From Tremella fuciformis (taxonomy: Eukaryota; Basidiomycota; Tremellomycetes; Tremellales; Tremellaceae): 64,000 bases of DNA. This document shows, one piece after another, positions 1 to 10,532 of this stretch. The number at the start of each line of letters is the position of its first letter. Positions within the stretch are counted from its first letter, which is position 1. Below the pieces are notes generated by a model. That model was not told the origin of the DNA. It did no database searches and was given only the letters and a program-made list of their open reading frames with translations. The DNA lies in the NCBI GenBank assembly GCA_032768795.1, contig CP136497.1:684501-748500 (forward strand). Reading direction: 5' to 3'. The translations under genes were made by a program, and so were the position numbers.

Positions 1-173
1 ACCTTGTCCAGCACCAAGCCCATGATGCTCAGCTGCAAGACGCATCGTAGAGCCGCCACCATGAGCGAGCCGCCCACGCCCAGACCGAGGACGAGCGAGA
101 GGAGGGCGTCAAAGACGATGAACAGGAGACCGATGAGGACGTTGGTCCATGTCAACGTGGGCGAGTCGGCCAT
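1..173 (-). CDS. UPF0014 family membrane protein, N-terminal fragment
   Basis: The first 57 codons of a minus-strand gene are visible; the rest lies beyond the left edge. The start is the ATG at 173. The protein opens with a hydrophobic helix (residues about 8-32), followed by a glycine-rich turn and the segment AALRCVLQLSIMGLVL. That arginine-glutamine-leucine pattern is typical of the UPF0014/FetB-YbbM permease-like family, whose bacterial members are linked to iron or metal export. The family is known from fungi, but its role there is not established. The assignment rests on the N-terminal motif only, since no intron or C-terminal part is available. Confidence 0.72.
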   Translation of the reverse strand, partial: MADSPTLTWTNVLIGLLFIVFDALLSLVLGLGVGGSLMVAALRCVLQLSIMGLVLDK

Positions 174-731
174 GGCGGGAGTCCAGCGCCTGCAGGCAGT
201 CCGATCGTTTTTGCCCAAGCGAAGCGACAGGGGGATATGTACAGTGCTTGTCCTGTCGGTGGTAGTCGTGCCGTTCGCTATTGCATTATATCGTGTCTCG
301 GTGAGAGATGAACCAGAAGCCAGATTCGACCAGATGAGGTCATCTATCACAGTTGGTGTCAAAGTCTCCGAGATGTCCGAGTCAACTTTAGAACCGAAGA
401 ACACGTTGTGAACGATCAATCCAGACATCAATCACCAATCTCCCCCAATCTCCCTCCTTCCTCTCTCTCCCAGATCACTGATCACTTCGCATCTCGTCCC
501 CACTTCTCGACCCTCTCGACCTTCTCGACATACGCCCACCCTCGCCCATTGACATCGCGAGACACTCATCCATTCAGGCGTATCCCTGCTCTGCCCCAAA
601 CCACATTAGTCAAAGGACCACCTAGCGCGCCTGGACCGACTGACCGTCGCCACCCTTTTCCTCATGTCTCTTCTTTTCGTCTAGACCCTCTCTCACGCCT
701 CGACAGCCTCAACAGGTCTCGGTTCTGGGAG
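174..731. promoter_or_regulatory. Divergent intergenic region with pyrimidine-rich leader
   Basis: This 558-base gap separates two divergently transcribed genes. The half nearest the plus-strand gene (about 420-560) is rich in C and T with few purines, as is common in 5' leaders of highly spliced basidiomycete genes. No clear TATA element, RNA gene or repeat was seen. Confidence 0.4.
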
Positions 732-3632
732 ATGCCAATTCCCGACCACCTGCTTCTCAACGCCGAGCTACGAGAACGTATCGCCGCGCGGCGAGAGATC
801 CTGCGCACCTTGACTGCCCTGCGGGAAGAGCTCGGCGTGCGGATCGACGAGCTCACCGAGGCTGTGGATAGGCTCGGCTGGCAGGCCAGGGCGCTGGAGA
901 GCGCGACGATGGACAGCAGAGGGGCCGCGGATGCGCAAGGGCCAAACGTAGACGCAGAGGTGGGTCTTCCTCCGCTTCTCTGCCGCTCAATTCCTCCCAC
1001 TCGCCACCACTGCGGTCGGCCGTCACACGTGATGCACGGACCGCATCTGCTCAATATGATCACCACCGCAATAATACGCCCGGGACGCTTGCTCGTCGTG
1101 CCGCTCTTCCAGCATTGCTGACCCCAGGCTATCGACCTGCCTCCCATCCCTACCGAGCCCCCGTCGCGTGCCAGACAGCGCCTCTCAGCCATCGGCGCGG
1201 AAGTAGCAGCGATGCCTCGGCCCATCACGACCGACGAGATCAACGCCCTGCTCGACAGGGCCGCGCAACCCACCGCATCACTCGCGCCCGCCATCAGCCG
1301 CAGCCCATCAGATGATCTTCCTGGCGTACTCCGAGGATTAGAAGCGCGCCAGTCCAATCTGGCACACCGCATGCGTGAACTTAGCGCAGCGCAGCGGAGT
1401 GGCAGTCAGTCTGCCGGTGCATTCGAGGTCCCGTCTCGACGTCAGCCGCAGCGTGCAGACAGCTCGGACGATCGCATCACGCTGGTCGCAAGGGAACCTG
1501 ACTCTGCGCGGTCAGAGGAGACGCTAGATGTTCCCACGCCTCTCTTCACCTCTGCGCTGAGTGACAGGTGGCGAGTCGTCAGGGGAGGGAATCTGCCTGG
1601 AAGGCCATCCCCGCGACAGAGTCAAGAATCTTCTTCCGGCGCCGAGAGCCCCGCGCCACCGGCGCCACGGCAACTTCCAGCCCTCCCAAACCCGCCAGTG
1701 ACGCCGTTACCACCGACCCCTGTGGACGTTGAGAAGAAAGAGATTGGCCGCATGGCCGAAGCCCGCGCGAAGGGGTGTCGCCCCACCAATCTCCGACTCA
1801 CAGCCAGCATGCCTCCCCCTCGGATCGTCCGGTCGTCTCGACCCCGCCCGACAATCAGTGTGGCGGAGCCTGCTCCTGTCCAGACCCGACCCATGTCATC
1901 GCCCTCCCGACCCTCAACCGGGACCACAGAAGGCCGGTCGCCCTCCACTGTCTCGAGTCCTCTCAGCGAGAGCACCCAGGCGTCCGCGCCCTTCTCTTTG
2001 GACCAACCCGGTTTCGACATTTATGAGTTCCTTCATCCTGAAGTGCAACGCGTCTACAGGGCCTATCAGAACCCCAATTCGAATCTGACCTATCGAGGCA
2101 TGCGGGTGGCCGACTCAATCGAGAATAGCAATGCGCAGGCCAGTGACAATCTGTCAACAGCCCGCCGAGATTCCACCCCGATGGCCCGTGCAGTCGGAAC
2201 AAGCAGCAGCTTGACGGGAAATACGCTTGAAGGATGGCCCTTGTCTCGTCAGTACGTGCGAAACCTGGGTGAGAACGATTCTGTCGAAGGGGACGCGCAG
2301 CCAGATGTGCGTCGCGAGCTACGAAGAGCCGAAGCTGGTAGTATGCGGGCTCTAGCGAGGAACATTGTCGACGCCCAACGCGAGATTGCCGAGCAACAGG
2401 CCCAGCCACCTGTCTTACGCCCTGCTCCAGTCCCCACAATGGTCAGTCCTCCTGTGGACCTCGTGGACCCTGTGAGTATGCACGGCTTGGGCCCCGGCCC
2501 CTCATCTGCCATTACATGGCATCGTCGGCGTCTTCGTGAGATACGGGAAAGAAACGGTGTCCCGTTCGAGGGAACGATTCGACCACCGGTAGAGTTTGCA
2601 CCATCGAGAGAGATAGAGGACCCCGGAGAATACAGGTCTTTCCGCGATATCAGGCGCTGGCCGGTCGCACAAGTTGATGATCCCATCCGATTCGACTCGT
2701 GGGACACGGACGGACCTGCTCCGACCTCCCCTACCGTGCGCTCCCAGCGTCCTATCAACGTGCAGATCGAAGAGAACCGCGCTTATCAGCTTGAGAACGA
2801 CCGTGCCGAAACGGACAGGTTGTACAGCCGGATTGCTGCAGGAAGGCCACTGCCCCTCGCAGTGCGGCGAGCTTTCACGCAACTCCGGGAGGAGGGAGAG
2901 TGGTCGGGTGATCTAGAGGACGTCGGATCTAGAGTGGCTCGGGCGACGACTGTACGGCCGCCTCACGATATACCCAATGGCATTGGGGGAGACATCCGGG
3001 GAGATGATGGCAGCGAGGATCAAGAGAACAGGCGTGATGGCGACCCGAATGTCGAGTTGCTCAATGTGGTCATCGAGACGGTGGTCCGGACCGAGGAAGA
3101 AACGGCTGAAAATGCCCGAGTCCTGGAAGGCAGCGGGGAGAGAGAGGCGAGCGACGAGCCCGACAGGCGACGGGTCACGATCACCGTTCCTCCTCCGACA
3201 GATGTGCGACGAGAGCGGTCAATGGCGCCAAGTATCGTCGGCATTCGGGACGACGATGTCGAGTCGATGAACTCGAGCCAAATCCTGGAGAGGCTGATGA
3301 GCCAATACGCGAGCGAGCCTATCCTCGGCCAAGGAGCCCAAGTGGGGCAAGAGCGGCAGCGCACCAGCGCGGAGCGTGGGGAGCAGGCGGCTGTAGGGGA
3401 GGAGAGGCGAGCGGAGCAGACACGAGACGAGCGAGGCAGGAGAGACGAGCATACCCTTCCAGGTGCGTGACCTCGCGTGATGGGATTATGGGGTGGCTAA
3501 TGAGCAGAATCCCACGGGACTCGAGCGGCCGCTCTCGTGGAGACCAAAGATCCTGCCGAAGTGCCTGCAGCTGCGGTCCAGCCGACCTCGACCCGGCGAT
3601 ACCGGCCATACATCAGCATGCTGGATCTGTAG
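732..3632 (+). CDS. Hypothetical disordered protein with N-terminal coiled coil
   Basis: Three exons fit together in phase: 732-959, 1128-3462 and 3508-3632, encoding 895 aa. Introns are GTGGGT...CCCCAG (168 nt) and GTGCGT...GAGCAG (45 nt). Residues about 8-55 form a charged heptad-like helix (LLLNAELRERIAARR and onward), suggesting a short coiled coil. The rest is low complexity, rich in Pro, Ser, Arg and Glu, with many polar charged stretches. The last exon encodes a compact tail ending RYRPYISMLDL, the most structured-looking part of the C-terminus. I recognise no catalytic domain or family. Hidden frame-preserving introns inside the long second exon cannot be excluded; a GTGAGT occurs near 2470. 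Confidence 0.7.
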
Positions 3633-4132
3633 TCGTCTAACTGTTGGGCGCCACGATATCCATCTGTGTCAAAGCTGGAGAAAGGAGAGGACATCCGAAA
3701 GATACGACACGACTTAACGATACACTGTGCATTCACGCATCCATTCATTCATCCACTTCGACTTTACTGTACATATCTATCCTGTAGCTCTCACCCTCAC
3801 ATTGTGCACACCACCCTCATCGTCCATCCATCAAGAGCAACCCGGTCATGCATGTGCATTCATCCACGTTCTGTTCGTATCTGTTGCTGGAATCAGGCAC
3901 GATACGATGACGTCTTGAGATCGCATTGTCCGAGATCCCGACCACCTTTTCAGGATGCTGACGTGAGAGCGACGGAGAGAGAGCGTGCAATGGAGGACCA
4001 GAGAGGCTGCAGGCGACGTCACTGCTATGTCTCATGCAGCTGCTGCATCGCGGCCCCGAGTGCGAAGCCTATAAGAACAAGAATTGTCGCGGCCCGTCGT
4101 CTTTCCTTACCGAATTCAGAACAGAATTTAAG
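3633..4132. other. Intergenic region, tandem genes
   Basis: This 500-base gap holds the 3' region of the upstream gene and the promoter of the dehydrogenase gene. A stretch of CATTCAT/CATCCA-like simple sequence lies at about 3730-3765. No coding potential with family similarity was seen. Confidence 0.4.
4070..4076 (+). promoter_or_regulatory. Candidate TATA element of the SDR gene
   Basis: TATAAGA lies 57 bases upstream of the dehydrogenase start codon in otherwise GC-rich sequence. The position would give a very short leader. Assigned by motif and spacing only. Confidence 0.35.
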
Positions 4133-5433
4133 ATGGACACGATCAAACAGGCACTCGGGGCGGCAGGCGGCGAGGAGAACAAGGCCGGCGTGACCGATTC
4201 GGCGGCGGTACGTCTTTGTTCTTGTGGTGGTGGTGTGGAGAGGGCTGACCGCAGCCCACGGGCGAGCGCGCCGGCTCCGGCGAGTTTCCCAAACCCGGCG
4301 ACTTCAAGGTCGAGTCGCGGCGCGGCCGCGTCGTGGGCGTGCAGGCCGACATGGCCGTCAAGCCAGAGGCGGCCACTGTGCAGGAGGGCGAGGGGAGCTA
4401 CGACCACTACAAGGCGGCGGGCAAGGTGGGTCATCCGCCCGCAGGGCGGATCCGTCCACCACCCTTGAGGGGTGTGCTGACCTCGCAGCTGCTCGACAAA
4501 AAGACGATCGTCACGGGGGGCGACTCTGGCATCGGCCGCGCGGCCGCTGTCATGTTCGCCATGGAGGGCGCCGACGTCGCCATCGTCTACCTGCCCGAAG
4601 AGCAGGTGGACGCCGAGAAGACCAAGGAGCTCGTCGAGCGCGCCGGGCGGCAGTGCCTGCTCTTCCCGCAGGATATCCGCGATGAGGCGGGCTGCGAGCG
4701 CGTCATCAGTTCGGTCGTGCAGGCCTGGGGGCGCATCGATGTCCTTGTGAACAATGCGAGCGTGATGGTGGGTTCTCCACCCTCCCCCACCAACACACCC
4801 GCCACGGCCGGTGCCACATTCGTCCTCGCCATCCGCCACATTCACCACCACCCCCTTCTTCACGCTATGGCTGACCCCAGTACGACCAGAAGAGCATCAC
4901 AGACATCACGACCGAGCAGTTTGAGCGCACAATGCGCACCAACGTGTTTGGCACCTTCTTCCTCACGCGCGCGGCGGTGCCACACATCCCGAAAGGCGGA
5001 TCCATCATCGTCACCGCCTCCCAAGGTATGTCTCCCTTCCTTCCCACCTTTTCTCAACCTCCTCTTCATGCATACTGCTCTCCCGCGCGCTCCTGCTGAC
5101 CTATCCGTCGCGTATGCTGGGCCCCCCAGCCTTTTGGACTACGCAATGTCAAAGGGCTCGCAAGTGACGATGGTCCGGTGTCTTTCCAACCAGCTGCTCG
5201 AAAAGGGTATCCGCGTGAACGCCGTCTGCCCCGGCCCGGTGTGGACGCCGCTGCAGCCCGCGGCGATGGACGACGAGACCATGAAGGGGTGGCACAACTC
5301 GCCAGCGCCCATCGGGCGCATTGGCCAGCCGAGCGAGCTGGGCCCGGCCTATGTGTTCCTCGCGAGCCAGGACGGCAGCTTCATCAGCGGCCAGAGCATC
5401 CACGTGAACGGCGGTGCGATCGTCAGCGGGTAG
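4133..5433 (+). CDS. Short-chain dehydrogenase, GSP39/YhdF-like; one splice site looks broken
   Basis: Predicted NAD(P)-dependent oxidoreductase of the SDR superfamily, closest in pattern to bacterial general stress protein 39-type enzymes. Exons are 4133-4207, 4255-4425, 4489-4767, 4881-5025 and about 5108-5433; the intended protein would be 331 aa. The Rossmann motif TGGDSGIGR, the NNAS motif and the catalytic Y-x3-K (DYAMSKG) are all present. The first three introns are canonical. For the fourth, donor GTATGT at 5026 is good and a GCTGAC branch point precedes 5101, but homology requires the exon to resume at codon 5107/5108 (VAYAGPPSLLDY), where the preceding dinucleotide is CG, not AG. 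The only nearby AG (5128-5129) shifts the frame. Either one A is missing from the sequence or assembly, or a weak GTCTCC donor at 5030 is used with that AG, or the gene is damaged. Confidence 0.82.
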
Positions 5434-5540
5434 AGTACAGTGCTCTATCATGTAGCAGGATAGCAGACTTCAGACTGCAGACAGAAAATCTAGCGATATG
5501 TCACGATACGGCTGCATGATGGGCATCTTGTGGTGATGAC

Positions 5541-6146
5541 TTATGGTCGTGGTGAAGCGTGCGCGCGTGGCGGGTATAATACCCGGTTCACCAGGTCGAC
5601 AGGCAGGTCCACTGCTTCTGCTCCATTCTCATCGTTTGCGTACTTGTGGTAGTACGGCGCCAAGGCGCCGTCGTGCTCAGGTATCCCAGAGTACCGATCT
5701 GCGAACTCAGCCTCCTCACCGAAAATGCGATAGTGACTGACCCGTAATCAGCTCGAGTGAATCGAATGCCGGCGTGCGGTATGCCGTCAGAGCAGCATAC
5801 GTCCAATATGCCAGCAAGACAACGACCATCACCCAGCACGGCACGACGATACCCCATTCCCTCGCCGTCAGCCCTTCCCTCTATCTCTCACAAGAACCCA
5901 CTGAGCAGGGTACCACGTCCACCCGAGCGCATCGAGCCACCCAGCCGGCGCGAATGTCCATAGGATGTACGTGCCAAAGAGGAGGTATGTCCCCAGTACA
6001 GCGATGAGCGCGTAGACCTCTTTCGCGCTGGGCGACGTGTCGCCCTCTCCGGCCGCTATGTCTTTGGCGAGCGGTGCCGAGGCGGGCGGGAGCGGCGGCC
6101 ATGGTGAGATTGGATCGAGTGGGGAGGTGGGCGGCGAGGCGGGCAT
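5541..6146 (-). CDS. GPI19: PIG-P, phosphatidylinositol N-acetylglucosaminyltransferase subunit P
   Basis: Subunit of the ER enzyme that adds GlcNAc to phosphatidylinositol, the first step of GPI-anchor synthesis. Three exons on the minus strand (6146-5902, 5860-5742, 5698-5541) give 173 aa. After a Pro-rich N-terminus come two hydrophobic helices: VYALIAVLGTYLLFGTYIL, followed by the family hallmark WLDALGWTWYPAQEW, then VVPCWVMVVVLLAYW. The conserved C-terminal pattern TPAFDSLELITD then IPEHDGALAPYY follows across the second splice (donor GTCAGT). Length and topology match fungal PIG-P. It converges with the SDR gene (107 bases between stops) and diverges from the APRT gene. Confidence 0.9.
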
Positions 6147-6386
6147 CGCGCGCGCTCACATCACTCTGCAGTATCGGTGGACCGGCATATGCTACGGATT
6201 CAGTCCAATCCAACTCGAGACATCCGACATGACCGGCTGGGCTGGATTCAGGCACGACCATTGAAAGTTAAGCGAGATGCACTTGAAAGTAGATGAGATT
6301 GCGCAACCGTGCGAGATTTTCGAGCTGATATCTCTTCCGTCTCTTCTCTTCTCCACTCGTCTCTCTCAGCAAAGCACGACCGGACC

Positions 6387-7079
6387 ATGTCTGACGTCGA
6401 GTACCTCCGTACCCAGCTCGGTGTCCACCCGGACTTTCCCAAGAAGGTGGGTCCTCCTCATCATTTCGAGGATGAGACCGGTAGGCCGGCGGGCTTCCGC
6501 ACCGAACAGTCTGCCGTCTGAACAGCTGCCCGCTGCTTGCTGCTCGCTCGCTGCGACGCAGCCTCGCCTCCGCTCGGCCCGCTCGGCGCTCACCCCCAGG
6601 GCGTCACCTTCCTCGACATCTTCCCGCTGCTGCGCAATCCCCTCGCATTCGAAACACTCGTCACGCACCTCCTGCACCACATCCTCACCGCGCACCCGTC
6701 GACCAAGATCGACGTCGTGGTCGGGCTCGACGCGCGCGGGTTCCTCTTCGGCCCCGTGCTGGCCATGCGGCTCGGCGCGGCGTTCGTGCCGGTGCGCAAG
6801 GGGGGCAAGCTGCCCGGCGCGTGCGAGGTGGTGGAGTACGAAAAGGAGTACGGGACGGACCGGTTTGAGATGCAGAAGGGGGCGATCCTGCCGGGGCAGA
6901 AGTGCATCGTTGTCGACGACCTCATTGCGACGGGCGGCTCGGCGGCTGCTGCCGGCCAGCTCATCGAAAAGTCGTCTGCGCAGACGCTCGAATACCTTTT
7001 TGTGGTGTCGATCCCTTTCCTCGGCGGCGAGAAGAAGCTCAACGCCCCGTCCTACTCGCTCATCCAGGCCGAGGACTAG
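6387..7079 (+). CDS. APT1: Adenine phosphoribosyltransferase
   Basis: Purine-salvage enzyme converting adenine plus PRPP to AMP in the cytosol. Two exons, 6387-6446 and 6600-7079, encode 179 aa, the usual APRT length. The intron (153 nt) has a GTGGGT donor and a CCCCCAG acceptor. The sequence starts MSDVEYLRTQLGVHPDFPKK and continues GVTFLDIFPLL, a family signature. The PRPP-binding loop VVDDLIATGGSAAAA lies near residue 125. VVVGLDARGFLFGP and RKGGKLPG are also typical. The start is the first ATG of the exon, and the promoter is shared with PIG-P within 240 bases. Confidence 0.95.
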
Positions 7080-7196
7080 TCGCAGCGCCCGAGAGACAGC
7101 TATCATCTAGACGTCTGATTTGTACTACACAATAGAGAGATGCATACATCGTGACGGACGTAACGGACCCACATCTACAGCCGGACTAGCCTTGGC

Positions 7197-10100
7197 TCAA
7201 CACGCCTCCAACTCTTCCCTGTTCTGCCCAGTTGCATGCCCCCCCTCCTGGTGTTGCCGCTCCCCTCCAAACCCCACCTCCATCCTCTGCTTGACCATCG
7301 CTCGTGCAGCTTCGTCAAGCGCGAACATCGCACCCCACGTCCCGCTCCCGTGCGTCCCCACTGACATACTCTCCATTTCGTCTTCGTCATCTCTGTGCTC
7401 GTCCGAGGTAGCATTGCCAGACTCCGAAACAAGACCAGCCTTCCGGGCGGGTTCAATTCTGGGTGCAGGTAGCAGAGGCTCAAAGCCGAACGTCCTTCGA
7501 GCAATCTCGTTCCGTCTTGAGGGTTCGGCCTGTTCCTCTCCAGACTCCACGGCATCGTCCGGCCGGCCGTACTCTTTCGACAGCTTGAACTCGACTGGAC
7601 GGGCCATATAAGTCGGATGTTCCCCCGACTCGCTCGCACTAGACATGTCATCTTCCCCCTCCCTTTCCACTACATCGGCCGCGCCGCCTGCGCGCAAGCC
7701 GGTCTTGTCGTCTGCATGATCGTCGATGACAGGCGCCTCGACTTCCTCCCTCACGTTGCGCAGGACCTGGGCATATGCCCGATGGACCGTAGCCTCGTGC
7801 AGCGAGTAGGAATTCAACGAGCTGCTCGTCGACATGATCGAGAGGGCAATTGAGGCTCGCTCGTTGGCGCCGGCGTTGTCGAGGGACTGCAAAGGGTCGT
7901 CAGGATCAATGGGTGATCTGCCTCGGATCGAGCGAGAGCCAGGAGAGGTAGCAGAAGGCGAGTGTCCACCGTTTGACGTGGACGGGATCGGGAGCAGTTG
8001 TCGGCGACTAGGAGTGGCTGGCAGCGCTGGGGGCAAGGCGGTTGCAATAGGAAGCGGAGGCGTGGCAGGCCTATAGAACTCGTCCCCAGAAGGCGACGCC
8101 GCCCGTGAAGGACCCGAATCCGCGCTCGTGGAAGCCGCCACGGAAGCCGGAACTGACATGTGAAGAGTGCGTCGGCGGTGGCGCCAGCGGTCCGGTTCCG
8201 AGGTCATCTCGGCCCAGGGATCGTCAGTCTCACTTGCTCTGCTCCCTTCGTTGTCACTCGAGTGGGTCTCAGGATTTTTCGGCATCTCTACGAGCCGATC
8301 TGCGCTCTCCCTCTCGGAAGACGATAAAGAAGGGTCATGCAACTTCTGAACGGGTGCCATCAATGGCGGTGCTGGGAAAGAGTCCGCCAAGCCCATCGAG
8401 TAGCCCGATAAGACTCTGTCTTTCGGTAGCCGCTCTCCCGTAGGTATCCGCAGGTCACGCGGGGCGGGGGCATACGCGGCGAACGGCGCGCGGAACGCAA
8501 ATTCCCCAGCCATGGGCGTGTTCTCGTTCGAATACTCCAGATCGAATTTGTTGGTGTGCTCGTTTTCGAGTGAGAATGATCCATCGCGACGGTCCGTGTG
8601 TGGCGTCACGAGGTCTACATCGACGGAGGAGCGCGACTCGTGGTGTTGCGAGTAGTGCACGCCAAATGAGTCGGAGGATTTGCGGATGGGAAAGGCGTCC
8701 TCGTCCGAAGACGGATTAGAGAAGCCGGGTGCTTTGGCAGGCGAGCTCTGCTTATCCTGCGGCGAAGCCTGATATTGGCTTTGCGATGGCCGTTTGGAAT
8801 GCCTGCGGTCTCCTCGGGGAGGAGGTGGAGGCGATGTAGGCCACTGACGCTCGGCCGACCTAGGGCTATGCTGCTTGGAGGAGGAGCGCGTCGGCGTTGC
8901 GGGGCCAGCTGAGTATGTTGGCGAAGAAGGCTTAAAGTGCAGCGGCTCTGGATGGAATCGTCGTGAAGCACGTTTCGATGAGTTTGGCGTAGCAAGTAGA
9001 GGCGAGTTCGGGCCTCGAGAAGAGAAATGACTTTTGAGAGGCGAGCGATCGTCACCCTGTCTGCCAGACAGCAGCGTACTACTGCTACCACCTGCCTGTC
9101 CCTGCATGGCGGTCAGAAGCGAATCAGCCCATCCGTCGTCGAGGTTCGAAAAGTCTAGAGCGCCAAAGCCTCGAATCTGAGCGGATAGTCGTTTTTGGGC
9201 CTTAGAGGAGCGAGACCCCGGAGTGCTCAGAAACTCGGGCACAGATCGACCTCCAAAAGTCCCCTCAGACCTGCTGAGGCTGCCGCTCATTGGGTCAGGT
9301 AAATCCGACTCTGGCTCCGCCTCACTGTCGGTACGCTGAGAGATAGACGCGGAATGAGAGGTATGCGATGGAGTAGTTTCGTCTTCGCTACTCATGCCCC
9401 GCGGAACGTCTTGTTTCGAGAGTCGTTTCCTCTCTCTGGTGAGTCCAGGAGGAATTTTCGGCGAGGTCGGGCCAGTGTTATCGCTGTTCTTGGAGTATGA
9501 CGCTTGAGACCGGTGATTTGCAGAGCCATTTGTGAGCTCTGGCGAGGACGGCCGGGACCCTTCAAACGAGAACTTCTGCAGCATTTCCGAGGCTTTGCGC
9601 TGATGATGCGCGTCTCGGCGTTTCTGGGTGGAGATGCTGGTACTCGGAGTTGACATTCCTCGCTGATTGTAGAAGACTTGAGTAGGTGATGGCAGGGCGT
9701 GATCTCGGACGGGCGGAGGTTCTGAACCTTTGACCAGTCGCAGCATCGGCTGGGAGTAGTGCTGCTTTTTCTTGGCGGCGGCGAGCAGAAGGAGCTCGTT
9801 CTCGGTCATGCCCTGCGCGCGGAGAGCCGCAATCCAGGCAGTGGGCAAATCTTCCAAGTCAGGTTTGACATGGAGGTCGTGCTGATAATAAGCCGTCGTC
9901 CACGACATTCTCGGCATGCTTACTGTAATGTTGAAAGGCCGTGAGACTCCCTCGTCACCCTCGTCATCAACGACCACATTGCTGACGCTTTGCCATCCAT
10001 CATCCTCATCCTCTTCAGCCAGCGAATCCTCTTTGATCGGCTCCGCAGCAGGTTGCCGAGGCTTCCGAGAAGTGGCCATGCGTCCGGAAGCAGCACCAAG

Positions 10101-10532
10101 GGGTCCGTCCGTATTGCTTCTCTTGATAACGCTGCCCATCCGGTTCAATCCTTTTGCCAACCCACTCAAGGTCGACGTGGAGCGTTTCTTCTCGATGCCC
10201 TCTTTAGGCGACGCAGAGAGGGTCGGCTCGCTGCCTCTCCGCCCAAACTCGTTGAACTGAACATTGCGGAGTCGAGAAGAAGACGAATGGGCCGACCGAA
10301 CCGAAGTCGGCGTGGACATCGGGGGTAAACCGAGTTTCGAGCCAAACAGCTGCGCTTTGCCACGGATGGACGAAGAGGTATGGGAGCTGCTGGCGATGGA
10401 TGGACTCGGCTGAGGTCTGAGTGTCGAGCTGCTCTGATTTGGGTGCGAAGTGAAGGAGAGACCGAGGGCCGAATACGCAGTGCTCGACCCGCTGGGCGGT
10501 ATCGCGAATGTCTGATGGGGCCGGGAGGACAT
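7197..10532 (-). CDS. CRIB (p21-Rho-binding) domain protein, largely disordered
   Basis: The frame is open across the whole span, but a 42-nt intron at 9923-9882 (GTAAGC...TATCAG) fits exactly in frame. Removing it joins VSRPFNIT to HDLHVKPDLEDLP. This gives a good CRIB motif, (I/V)-S-x-P-x4-H-x2-H-V, followed by LPTAWIAALRAQGMTENEL as in PAK-type p21-binding domains, at residues about 197-237. Spliced length is 1097 aa. The remainder is Ser/Pro/Arg-rich and looks disordered; no kinase domain follows. A role as a Cdc42/Rac effector in polarity or septation is inferred from CRIB alone. Near the N-terminus a basic patch (GLAKGLNRMGSVIKRS) could bind membrane. The gene converges with APRT (117 bases between stops). 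Confidence 0.8.
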   Translation of the reverse strand: MSSRPHQTFAIPPSGSSTAYSALGLSFTSHPNQSSSTLRPQPSPSIASSSHTSSSIRGKAQLFGSKLGLPPMSTPTSVRSAHSSSSRLRNVQFNEFGRRGSEPTLSASPKEGIEKKRSTSTLSGLAKGLNRMGSVIKRSNTDGPLGAASGRMATSRKPRQPAAEPIKEDSLAEEDEDDGWQSVSNVVVDDEGDEGVSRPFNITVSMPRMSWTTAYYQHDLHVKPDLEDLPTAWIAALRAQGMTENELLLLAAAKKKQHYSQPMLRLVKGSEPPPVRDHALPSPTQVFYNQRGMSTPSTSISTQKRRDAHHQRKASEMLQKFSFEGSRPSSPELTNGSANHRSQASYSKNSDNTGPTSPKIPPGLTRERKRLSKQDVPRGMSSEDETTPSHTSHSASISQRTDSEAEPESDLPDPMSGSLSRSEGTFGGRSVPEFLSTPGSRSSKAQKRLSAQIRGFGALDFSNLDDGWADSLLTAMQGQAGGSSSTLLSGRQGDDRSPLKSHFSSRGPNSPLLATPNSSKRASRRFHPEPLHFKPSSPTYSAGPATPTRSSSKQHSPRSAERQWPTSPPPPPRGDRRHSKRPSQSQYQASPQDKQSSPAKAPGFSNPSSDEDAFPIRKSSDSFGVHYSQHHESRSSVDVDLVTPHTDRRDGSFSLENEHTNKFDLEYSNENTPMAGEFAFRAPFAAYAPAPRDLRIPTGERLPKDRVLSGYSMGLADSFPAPPLMAPVQKLHDPSLSSSERESADRLVEMPKNPETHSSDNEGSRASETDDPWAEMTSEPDRWRHRRRTLHMSVPASVAASTSADSGPSRAASPSGDEFYRPATPPLPIATALPPALPATPSRRQLLPIPSTSNGGHSPSATSPGSRSIRGRSPIDPDDPLQSLDNAGANERASIALSIMSTSSSLNSYSLHEATVHRAYAQVLRNVREEVEAPVIDDHADDKTGLRAGGAADVVEREGEDDMSSASESGEHPTYMARPVEFKLSKEYGRPDDAVESGEEQAEPSRRNEIARRTFGFEPLLPAPRIEPARKAGLVSESGNATSDEHRDDEDEMESMSVGTHGSGTWGAMFALDEAARAMVKQRMEVGFGGERQHQEGGHATGQNREELEAC

